Below, one piece after another: positions 16,765-24,618 of a DNA stretch of 25,768 nucleotides. Under the pieces are notes generated by a model. That model saw nothing but the letters and a program-made list of their open reading frames with translations. It did no database searches and had not been told where the DNA came from. How positions within the stretch are numbered: the first letter of the stretch is position 1; the number at the start of each line of letters is the position of its first letter. The position numbers and the translations under genes were made by a program. The stretch is from Ophiothrix spiculata (taxonomy: Eukaryota > Echinodermata > Ophiuroidea > Amphilepidida > Ophiotrichidae): assembly GCA_000969725.1 (NCBI GenBank), contig JXSR01S008862.1, one strand, 5' to 3'.

Positions 16765-16978
16765 GTCACGCCTGTCACGAAATGATTTAGCCTGCATTCT
16801 AGTTAACTAGTCAAGTTAAGAGCTACAGCTCCAAAAGTGAAATGTTTCCTGATTGGTTCCCCAAAGGAGATATACTGCAATATACACAGGAATCAAATCT
16901 CCCGTGGGAAAGTGATAGAATTCAGCATTAAACCACATTTTTGAAAAGGCAGTGTCAGTTTGGGTCACGCCTGTCACG
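16765..16978. repeat. Pair of 15-bp direct repeats (GTCACG-CCT-GTCACG)
   Basis: GTCACGCCTGTCACG is present at 16765-16779 and again, identically, at 16964-16978. Each copy is itself a doubled GTCACG. The sequence between shows no gene. Confidence 0.85.
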
Positions 16979-17274
16979 GACACTTTGTGTCCTCATTGTG
17001 AAGACAGTGATTGAGTTAGAATAAATTTTTCACTTTTTGCATACAATATGGAATGTTTACTATAACACATAGGAATATTTCCGTGGTATCGCCTTTAGAT
17101 AAAATTTACCAGCTATCCTGTCACGCTGGATTTCGCCCTGTATATATGTTTGTACATCATAAATTTGACATAGGTCAAATAAGGTCAGCTTTTCAACTTA
17201 TTTGCATTTCAAAACTTGAAGTCAGGTTACATAGGACACGATTTATTAGTTTTAGACACTAGGGTCTGTATGCA
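16979..17274. other. Spacer, no feature recognised
   Basis: Contains a 69-codon + frame (17053) without recognisable motifs, probably chance. Confidence 0.4.
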
Positions 17275-17500
17275 CAAAACTGGACTAAAGTTAGTTCCGG
17301 ACTAAGTGAAATTTGATTTCTTAAAAATAACCCTTTTTTTTATTTTTTGAATCTGCTGATAGTTCATGTCCTTGCTTAAAGATTTATACTAACATTTCTA
17401 TAATTTGATAATTTTTTTCTGTTTTGGAACATTTAGTATATTTTCCAAAAGAAAAAACTATTAGTCTCGGACTAACTAACTTAGACCAGGACTAAACCAT
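17275..17500. mobile_element. Inverted-repeat element with GGACTAA motifs
   Basis: The left side has CTGGACTAAAGTTAGTTCCG then GACTAA (17280-17306). The right side (about 17461-17497) reads, when inverted, CTGGTCTAAGTTAGTTAGTC then CGAGACTAA. The pairing needs small gaps. The centre is AT-rich. It is probably a degenerate MITE. GGACTAA also repeats within each arm, so a simple-repeat origin cannot be excluded. Confidence 0.5.
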
Positions 17501-17761
17501 TTTTTGGATCTAAAAATAATGTCACTGATCTAAAACAGCCCAAAGAATCATAAGCACGTAATAAAGGGAACACTGAAATCTTAAGCCCCTTTTATCACTT
17601 GTTTTTTTGTCCAAAAAATGTGTTATTTTTCTAACATTAAAATTTCATTTCTAATTTGGGTACCCGGGAAATACGAGGTATGCAAAACATGATTGTTGGA
17701 AGCACGTGGTAATGTTTCTGTCTGGCCTTGATTGGTTAAATAGACTCACCATGTATACACT
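17501..17761. other. Spacer upstream of the SINE
   Basis: Nothing recognised in this stretch apart from possible 3' sequence of the minus-strand SINE (ATTGGTTAAATAGACTC). Confidence 0.4.
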
Positions 17762-17891
17762 GTATGCAGCGTCCCAAAAAGCATTCCCACAGGGGACCAA
17801 TTTTGAACCACGGAACAATTAGAGTAAAGATTCTTGCCCAAGGAAACAAGGAGACGTAAACCACCGGGCCCGTGGATCAAACCCACAACCG
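17762..17891 (-). mobile_element. tRNA-Thr-derived SINE, B box and body
   Basis: Reading the - strand from 17891: GTTGTGGGTTTGATCC (B box GGGTTTGATCC at 17884-17874), ACGGGCCCGGTGGTTTACG, TCTCCTTGTTTCCTTGGGCA and AGAATC. This is the style of a SINE body after a tRNA head (CCTTGGGCAAG is widespread in such SINEs). The tRNA head continues beyond the MITE inserted at 17892-18276, at 18277-18330. It is not a functional tRNA. Confidence 0.7.
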
Positions 17892-18284
17892 CATTGGCGG
17901 CGGAAGGTTAAAATTTTAGGGGGGTGGGCGGCTATTTTTTTTGTATCAAACATTTTTCGAGCATAAATGGTCAGAGGAAAATTAAGATTTTTTGTAATGC
18001 GCGCGAAAAATTGTCTGTCAAATCGGCTAATTTCAGCTACAAATTGTTTAAAAAATCTTTTAATTTGTACAAAAATGACATTTTTTAACTGAAAATTGAC
18101 ATGATGTCTTAAAATTCGTGCAAAGCGCGCAAATTGTTTTTTTTTTGCACATTGAAAATATCAAAACAAAGGGAAAAATACAATTTCCTTTCCTTTTCTT
18201 TCTTTTTTTGGGGGTATGTCCCCCTCTCGTGAAATTTAGGGGGGACCCCCTGTCCTCCCCGCTTCCGTCACCTATGCACCACCT
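17884..18284. mobile_element. hAT-like MITE, copy 2, inserted in the SINE head
   Basis: The ends CATTGGCGGCGGAAGG (from 17892) and, inverted, CATAGGTGACGGAAGC (to 18276) match copy 1. The interior shares TAATTTCAGCTACAAATTGT and the purine/pyrimidine and G-run segments with copy 1, in the opposite orientation. The 8-bp flanks CACAACCG (17884-17891) and CACCACCT (18277-18284) agree at 6 of 8, a decayed target duplication. The break falls inside a tRNA-Thr-like sequence that reads through when the element is removed, which independently fixes the ends. Confidence 0.82.
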
Positions 18285-18330
18285 CTGTATTACGAGACCC
18301 GTGCTGAATACGACACGCTTCCGGATAATT
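18277..18330 (-). mobile_element. tRNA-Thr-derived SINE, anticodon-arm part of head
   Basis: The - strand reads GCACGGGTCTCGTAATACAG then AGGTGGTG. The anticodon-like CGT (18294-18292) sits in a CTCGTAA loop, as in tRNA-Thr(CGT). The A box farther out is too degenerate to define. It joins the B box at 17884-17874 after removal of the MITE. Confidence 0.65.
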
Positions 18331-18434
18331 GATAATATACCTGTAAGCGTAAAGTTTAAACTCTATATTTTTTACTCAAAGGCTGTTTTCAAGTTAAATC
18401 CTCAAGTGGTAGATTAATTTTTACATACAATTTT

Positions 18435-19628
18435 CTATCTACTATGAATCCGTTCATGCCTTTTCATAGATGTCATATAAGAAAAACATTTTCCACAATG
18501 AGAACACTGAAATGGTTTCTCTTTGGTGTGAAGGCGTTCATGCACTGACATAGAATATGCGTCGTAAAACCCCTTGGCACAATATTTGCAACTGTGTGCT
18601 TTCTTACCAGTATGAGTTTTTTCATGATCGACCCTGCTCGATGCCCAACTAAAGCTCTTGCCGCAAACTTTACAGGAATAACTTTTCTCCTTAGTATGCA
18701 CGTTCTCATGGCTATTCCTGTTATTTGAGTGCGAGAAACTTTTCTGACAGAATCTACATTTGAAAGGTTTCTCTTTTATAGTAGAAGCATGAGATTTTTC
18801 ATGTTTACTCCGCGTTGATGATTCTTTGTATGTTTTTTCACAATATCTACAAGCATATGGTTTCTCTTTAGTATGTATTCTTTCATGAATAGACAATCTG
18901 TATTTACTGAAGAAACTCTCTCCACAGTATTGGCAAAGAAAAGTTTTCTCTTTTTCATGGACATTACGTATATGTATATTCCTATAATTTTCTAATCGAA
19001 ATCTCATATCACAAAATTGGCATTGGTATGCTTTCTCTTTGGTATGTGTTTTTTCATGTCGAGTTTTGCCGTTTTTATCAGCAAAACTTTTACTGCAATA
19101 GTCACACTGATATGGTTTGTCTTTAGTATGTACACTTTCATGGCGAATTCTTTCAGTTGTTGTAAGGAAACGTTTGTTACAAAAACCACATTTATGAGGT
19201 TTTTCGCCAATATGTGTTCGTTCATGTCTGTACTTATTTGAGGAATGAGGAAACCTCTTTCCGCAATATATACATTGGTATGGTTTCTCTTTGGTGTGTA
19301 CGCGTTCATGACTACCCCGATCATATGACGTTTTATACGTGTTGATGCAATACCTACACTGAAACCTTTTCTTTCTTGACAATGTTGCTTCATTTGAGGT
19401 TTTATACATGAAATCATCGTCAACAAGATTGTTCTCTTCTGTGGTCCTAAGCTTTATTTCATGATTATAAACATGCCAAAGGTTCCTTTTATTCTTCGAA
19501 TTAACCAAGTTAGTTTTGTGCAGTTTAAAGTGGCGTTGATATTGCGTAAAGTCATGATAAAACCGCCTGCAATATCGACATTTTAATGGAGACAAATGGA
19601 ATCGGCTCCTGTTCGTTGCTTGAAACAT
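18435..19628 (-). CDS. C2H2 zinc-finger protein, 12 fingers, intronless
   Basis: A 397-codon ORF encodes a probable nuclear DNA-binding protein. Finger 1 (C17, C20, H33, H37) stands alone, followed by a 50-residue Lys/Asn/Glu-rich spacer. Eleven fingers then run in tandem from residue 89 to 395, all keeping C-x2-C-x12-H-x3/4-H (finger 6 has x4). Linkers are mostly TKEKP-type (TKEKP, TKDKP, TKEKA, TKEKS, IGEKP, TGKKA); none is the standard TGEKP, and finger 8-9 has a longer ASTIKEKP. In seven fingers the core Leu of F-x5-L-x2-H is Arg or Lys. No KRAB, BTB, SCAN or ZAD domain is visible. The start is the first ATG after an in-frame TAA 15 bases upstream. Intronless form could mean a retrocopy or a single-exon ZNF; there is no polyA tail. 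Target and role are unknown. Confidence 0.92.
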   Translation of the reverse strand: MFQATNRSRFHLSPLKCRYCRRFYHDFTQYQRHFKLHKTNLVNSKNKRNLWHVYNHEIKLRTTEENNLVDDDFMYKTSNEATLSRKKRFQCRYCINTYKTSYDRGSHERVHTKEKPYQCIYCGKRFPHSSNKYRHERTHIGEKPHKCGFCNKRFLTTTERIRHESVHTKDKPYQCDYCSKSFADKNGKTRHEKTHTKEKAYQCQFCDMRFRLENYRNIHIRNVHEKEKTFLCQYCGESFFSKYRLSIHERIHTKEKPYACRYCEKTYKESSTRSKHEKSHASTIKEKPFKCRFCQKSFSHSNNRNSHENVHTKEKSYSCKVCGKSFSWASSRVDHEKTHTGKKAHSCKYCAKGFYDAYSMSVHERLHTKEKPFQCSHCGKCFSYMTSMKRHERIHSR

Positions 19629-20040
19629 ACTCAGAGTCGGTTACCATCAAACTGCACCATCTCTACATCGCCAGGCTCGCCAGGTTTTCTGGGGTTAAAA
19701 TAAATGAGCAAAAACAATTACACATTAACATGTTTAATATTGCAAGGTAAGCATTATTTATTATGCATGTTTTTTTTTTGTTTTTTTTTGTATTTTGGCG
19801 TTTTTGCAGTGTGTGAAAGTACTCTTTAACCTTGAATATGTGCCTATATTCTATTGCTAGCCCATGGAGGATTGGACCCACTTGTTTAGTCTGGACTGAC
19901 TCAGCATCATTGACGCAGTCTCATTTTGGACACGCACACTGAAAATGGTAGCCAAAACAGTAGTGCAAACAAAACCTGAGGATAATTCTAAACAAATTGA
20001 TACAGTATATCAAAAAAAAAAAAAAAAAAAATGATAAAAG
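19629..20040 (-). other. Region upstream of the zinc-finger gene
   Basis: Likely 5' untranslated and promoter sequence, but no TATA box or known site can be assigned. It holds T runs near 19770 and an A run of about 20 at 20012-20031. The 72-codon frame here is not credible. Confidence 0.4.
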
Positions 20041-20095
20041 TACATTTTTTCAATCAAGAAACACTTCATTGGATATTAGTGAATGTTATTTACGA
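20041..20095. repeat. Diverged repeat, copy A
   Basis: The segment TCAATCAAGAAACACTTCAT then TGGATATTAGTGAATG resembles 21314-21368 (AAATCAAGAAACAGTTCAAT then GGATGCTCGTGAATT), same orientation, 1.27 kb apart. Origin unknown; possibly remnants of one dispersed repeat. Confidence 0.5.
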
Positions 20096-20177
20096 TATAA
20101 AAAATCACCTTGTTTAAGCTTATCTTCAACAGGGCTCCAAGATGTTTTTTTAAATCAGTTTTGAATGCAGAAGGAAG

Positions 20178-20398
20178 ACCGGTGTAGCAGGAATGTAAGT
20201 CCCTCGTTCTTACTGTCCGGGTTATACGGTAAAGTATAACCCGGACAGTAAGAACGAGGGACTTACTGTCCGGGTTATACGGTAAAGTATAGGCTAACAA
20301 CTCTCACGCAACATCAGTTTCACACTTTATTCCGTTATAGTCTATAGAAGGCGGACTACCATTTCAGGGGGACTACGATTACTTTCACACCGGAGTAC
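20178..20398 (-). mobile_element. Dispersed inverted-repeat element, copy 2, with internal inverted duplication
   Basis: Matches 7394-7542 in reverse orientation (GTAATCGTAGTCCCCCTGAA, GATGTTGCGTGAGAGTTGTT, GGGACTTACATTCCTGC). Compared with copy 1 it has about 53 extra bases (20239-20291), an inverted then direct recopy of the neighbouring 50 bases. It also has about 18 extra near 20340. The ends CCGGTGTG are inverted relative to each other. It abuts the tRNA-derived SINE head and its CTCCGGGTACTCCGG core, so it is either a MITE that landed in the SINE or the SINE's own 3' body. Confidence 0.7.
20195..20266. repeat. Perfect 33-bp-arm palindrome
   Basis: 20195-20227 (GTAAGTCCCTCGTTCTTACT then GTCCGGGTTATAC) is the exact reverse complement of 20234-20266, with a 6-base GGTAAA spacer. 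It would form a very stable hairpin. Confidence 0.95.
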
Positions 20399-20525
20399 CC
20401 GGAGAAAAACCTACAGAAGCGAGCATGGACTGAAATCCAAATGCACTTAAAGCGCCGGATGCGGGACTCGAACCCTGGACCTCATTGATGCAAGGCGAGG
20501 GAACTACCGCTACGCCATCCATAAA
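20390..20525 (-). mobile_element. SINE with tRNA-Ala-like head
   Basis: Reading the - strand: GGATGGCGTAGCGGTAGTTC (A box TGGCGTAGCGG, 20517-20507), CCTCGCCTTGCATCAATGAG with anticodon-like TGC (20492-20490), GGTTCGAGTCC (B box, 20474-20464), then a non-tRNA stretch and CTCCGGGTACTCCGG (20404-20390), a string shared by many V-SINE-like elements. Acceptor ends pair only over GGATG/CATCC and stem mismatches are present, so it is not a working tRNA gene. The RNA polymerase III boxes are close to consensus. Confidence 0.75.
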
Positions 20526-20724
20526 GTTACCAAAATTAATGAAAGACTGTTTACAATGACACTACTGATCTTTACTACACGTTGCTATGAATTAACTGAA
20601 AGCAGCCGACTTGTGGTATTCTAGAGGGAATCTCTGTTGCGTTTAGAGTTGTTCCCCCATCAACTGCAAATAATAAAAAAAAATGGCCATTTGGAGGTGA
20701 TTTCGCCCAAAGTTGATGAAGTAT
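20526..20724. other. Short spacer
   Basis: No feature was recognised; A-rich near 20672. Confidence 0.4.
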
Positions 20725-20928
20725 ACATCCTTACCAACGTTGGGCAAAACAGAAATAAAACTGTTGGGCATACACCCCTGCTCAAATGTTTGGCAAAATT
20801 ATTTGGTTTGGGCAGAAACGAAAGTCCAACAGCTATGTGTTAGGCATATGCGATACAACTGTTGGCAACAGTGTGTGACCTACGGTGCTTTTTTTAATTT
20901 GCCCAACAGTTGGTAGGGATGCATATTT
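20725..20928. mobile_element. Foldback element with CCAACGTTGGGCAAA arms
   Basis: ACATCCTTACCAACGTTGGG then CAAA at the left, and, inverted from the right, GCATCCCTACCAACTGTTGG then GCAAA, match with few changes. Inner GTTGGGCATA/GTTGGCAA pairs repeat the motif. AAAAAAAATGGC lies just outside both ends in inverted arrangement. The CCCAAC/GTTGGG vocabulary is shared with the mariner-type MITE at 13949-14201, but the termini differ. It has no coding capacity; the 130-codon minus frame (21225-20833) runs across it and is likely chance. Confidence 0.6.
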
Positions 20929-22067
20929 GCCATTTTTTTTTCTGTGCAGGGGAATGGGGGTCACTGGAAGGTACGGATATGTGTCGCCTTGAAGACCCTT
21001 TTCAAGCCCCTCTTCTGCTCTTTTCACTTTCAAACATGGAGGTCTATTTGCAAAAATAATGGCCCTAAAGTACGTTTTCAACCTTTTCAAATTTACAGTT
21101 CTAATACTCATATTTCTATGGGAAAATGACAGTTCATCAGACCTCAATGTGGGAAAGTTCAGTTCGAAAGACCCTAGTTTTAACCAAAAATCAGTTGTTT
21201 TGTTGGGGAAACCCGGGCGGTACATATCTACTGGTTAAGATATCATAGTCTCGTATGATTTCTGAATATCAAAACGGAATGAATCAGCCCGAAGTCACTG
21301 CACATATTTCGATTTTATTAAATCAAGAAACAGTTCAATGGATGCTCGTGAATTTTGCTTTAAAACTGTCCTTCCACACCAATGTCATGCTTTCTTCAGC
21401 GATGGTTTTACCTTTCTTACAATGTGGGTGATATTGTCATTCTATTAAACAGTGTATTTACGTCATAAACGCAATGAGCAAATAAAAATATTAATATATA
21501 TAATTTATGTTTTTTCTAAAGTGTATTAATAACTATACAACATGGTTTCATCATGCGATGTTTTTCTGCTACATCACCAATTTTTCAGTCTAGATCTAAA
21601 GATTTACAAATCAGATGACAAAAATCTTGAGGGTCTTTAAAAATGTGCCGTTACTTATCAATTAGGGATCCACATTATACAAAACAAAAATAAAGTATGA
21701 TATGGGCAACCGCACAACATATTGCCCAGTTTCAAATTCATATCAAAATATATTTCACTGCACCTTAAAACCTATTCAAAAATAAATAAATACATACATT
21801 AATAAAGGGGAAAAAGGAAAAAAACAATAGTATATTCTATTATTTTAAGTTTGTGCAAAATTACACTTTCTCAGAAGAAATTTTCAAATAATAAACACGA
21901 TATTTTGATGTTCATTTAGATGTATAAATTGGTTGATGTCATTTTACGTGCCGTACGTGATTATTTTGCAATTAAGAATAAAATGAATTATGTGGTAACA
22001 GCCTATGAATAATTTGAACCCAGTTATTTCTATAGCAATGTACTGTATGTGAATTCACTTTATGTTT
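20929..22067. other. AT-rich intergenic stretch
   Basis: Holds copy B of the weak repeat (21314-21368). The 130-codon minus-strand frame ending at 20833 covers 20929-21225, but it has no motif and its 3' third is the foldback element. Otherwise nothing was recognised on either strand. Confidence 0.45.
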
Positions 22068-22233
22068 TATAGACCATTCTTGTAATTGACATACTCCCGT
22101 AATCAGAACGTAGAACGAGGCCAAGTATGATAATACCCTACTTGCGCTCATTCTGAGATCCTATTCCCATCCGATTCTGTGAATTTACCCCATCAACGGC
22201 GGGAGTATGTTAATTATAATTATGGTCTATAAT
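22068..22233. mobile_element. ~165-bp MITE (TATAGACCAT ends)
   Basis: TATAGACCATTCTTGTAATT then GACATACTCCCG at the left, and the inverse of CGGGAGTATGTTAATTATAA then TTATGGTCTATA at the right, give terminal inverted repeats of about 32 bases with roughly six mismatches. The flanks are TA-rich, so a TA or TWA duplication is possible but cannot be separated from the ends. It has no coding capacity. Confidence 0.78.
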
Positions 22234-23699
22234 AGATTGCATCATCAGTGTTTCGCTTTATGAACTGATAGAGACGGAGCACACTCCAGAGGGCCGCTCG
22301 AGCAATAAAGTGGTATTCATGCTCAGCTAAAAAATTGAGTAAAAGGGTCTGATTTTGATCCATCTGTGGCGTCTACGTCTTTGGAAAATGTGGTAGTTTT
22401 CAGCACAATTTACGCCAAATCAAGCCACCCCACCTGTAAGGGTCACTTTGTACTTGATATTGGTCATCTCATACATGATTTGCAAAGAAAGGTAACAAAA
22501 CAAGAGAAAACAGGTAAAAAATTCATGTTAATGAGCATAAAATTATATTTATATAGTCTTTGATGCCTTGTTAACCATTAACAATGTACAGGGTGTATCA
22601 AAATGAATAGTATTCAGAAAAAATAAATGTAAAAAAAATACTTCCCGTTCCATTTTGAATTGGTAGTACATTTCTTTGTCTTTAATTTGAAAAAAAAAAT
22701 GAGAGCATTTTGTCATTTCGTTTCCAACGGGAAGATCCTGTAAAGGCACCAGTTTTGAAAACTCGCCAAGGGTTTGATTTGTTGCCTTTCTATTTCAATG
22801 AAGACAGAAATCTATAACTCCGTCTGCAAGAGATTTTACTTTATATTTTTTTGTAAATGTTTAAATATAATTTTATTTTCAAAATTGCCAAAATCTGATG
22901 TTGAAAGCTCTGTTTGACTCATTACATGAAGAAAGAACTTAATGATTTAATCATACTAAATACATGCTATTGATTAAATAGAAAATGTTACCTATCTTTT
23001 AGTTTTTATTTGTCTCTTTATATTTTTTGTTTACAAAATAAGTTCATGGCATTAAATAATTTGTAGAAATGCTTAATTTATTAAAATATTTATAGGTATC
23101 TAATTTCAATAATTTTTGTGATGCCTATTGCATGCTTCTGGTTGTCATTTAACGATAAAATGTTGCAAATTGGCAAATCATGCACTTATACGGAAATCGA
23201 TTCAATTTGAAAATTGCGTAGCAAAAAAGACCACACAACATTCATTGTACCCGTTTCCTGGCTTTTGATGCCGTATAAGAAACAATTTTACTTCAAATAT
23301 CTTGGGCTGTTCCACTTGACTAATCAAATATAAACACTAACAATATTGATATGTTGCTTTGGCATAAGGTATTTATTACCCGTGGCGAGTTTGTAAAAAG
23401 ATATAATTTCTTCTAACATGCATCTTGAAAGAACTGCAAATACGGGCAAGTTACATACTCTTACTTGCGAAGAACGTAGTAGCAAGGAGGATGAATATAG
23501 GAGGTGACACTTCGTTAAAACCGTGGCTCCAATTATTTTTTTAATTTCTGCGTTCCAGGTTATAAAGAGGGCAGTATGATATTGAAATTTGCGGTGGTTG
23601 GAGATTCTCTTTATTATTATTATTTTTTAAATTTTTTTCAAGATTATTTTTATTTCATAAATATAACATGTAGACATCAATTTAATTTAAATTAAAAAT
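22234..23699. other. AT-rich intergenic stretch
   Basis: About 1.5 kb with no credible gene. Minor items: ACAGGGTGTATCAAAATG at 22589, which resembles one end of a transposon but has no partner found, and a short TTATTATTATTATT run near 23611. Confidence 0.45.
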
Positions 23700-23710
23700 T
23701 CCTTTGAAAC

Positions 23711-23797
23711 ATCACGGCCTGGCCGGGACTCGAACACATACCAATTTTTATTCTCTCGGACGAAATTACAACAGCGCTATCGACTGCGCCACTGAGG
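23711..23797 (-). mobile_element. tRNA-like SINE head relic
   Basis: The - strand reads CTACCTCAGTGGCGCAGTCG then ATAGCGC (A-box-like) and, after about 45 bases, TGTTCGAGTCCCGGCCAGG (B box GTTCGAGTCCC). The anticodon arm does not fold well and the spacing is long, so a tRNA-derived relic is more likely than a tRNA gene. Confidence 0.55.
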
Positions 23798-24542
23798 TAG
23801 TTACTATTCAAGGGTTGAATAATTACCTTTTTGTATTAGTACAAAATGCCGCGACAATCTTTACTCAATTAACCTTAAAAGTTATAAATTTCGATAATGA
23901 AAGGAGTGGGGAAGTTATATGATGGAGAGGTGTAGACCTATTTATAATTTTTCAATCAATTGCTTTAGTGTTTTATACACAATTTCGTGAATTTTACGTT
24001 TAGTTCGTCACATCTGCTGTGTTTACATTGGTTTAACAATTGATTTTTGCGCACCGTTAAATATTCGGTAAAACTGCCATCACTAAAATCGGGAACGTTT
24101 TTATTCGTTGAACCGTTGCACCAGTTTGGAATGAAGTATAATGGTCAACTGAGCGTACTTTCAAGATGCATTATGGGACATACGAAAGTGGTCTATTGAC
24201 AATCTGTTACGACTCAACCTACAAAATGACAAAAGTGGCATCAACCGGATATCGTCGGGGAGGCTTGCTTGACAGAGGTCAATGAGGTAATTAATGAGTA
24301 AATCAAGCAACGTGCCACATTCTCCAAAAAACCACTGCGTAAAAGGCAAGAAAATAAAGGTTTTTGACTGGGTGATTTTCGTGAAGATAGAGACAAAGTG
24401 TGCACATTTGTCTAGAGAATCTGCCCATGCCATTTCTGACGTTCAGCACTACAGTAATAAACGTACGAGTAAGGTGCAAATGTTAGTGTTTTGAATCGGA
24501 AAAACTCGCAATGTCAAAATAGTAACCTTATGTGAAACGTTT
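23798..24542. other. Intergenic stretch, no gene recognised
   Basis: Contains a 90-codon minus frame (24433-24161) and an overlapping 66-codon plus frame, neither with a recognisable motif. Confidence 0.4.
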
Positions 24543-24618
24543 GATACGTAAGCTTGGCTCAATCGCAGGACAAGGAGTCCTGCGATTGTGTTTCTCGATC
24601 AAAATAATACGTATATCA
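24543..24618. repeat. Hairpin with perfect 12-bp stem
   Basis: CAATCGCAGGAC (24560-24571), loop AAGGA, GTCCTGCGATTG (24577-24588). Farther out, GATACGTA (24543-24550) and TACGTATATC (24608-24617) are also inverted, so the hairpin may be the core of a small foldback element. Confidence 0.8.

Noticed and set aside
20455..20525. Functional tRNA-Ala gene
   Set aside because: Acceptor and T stems have mismatches and the sequence continues into a SINE body, so it is a SINE head.
20833..21225. 130-codon minus-strand ORF
   Set aside because: Its C-terminal third is the foldback element (repeated PTVGQ wording from CCAAC repeats) and the rest shows no domain or splice context.
24161..24433. 90-codon minus-strand ORF
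   Set aside because: No motif, an overlapping plus-strand frame of similar length, and no supporting splice sites.
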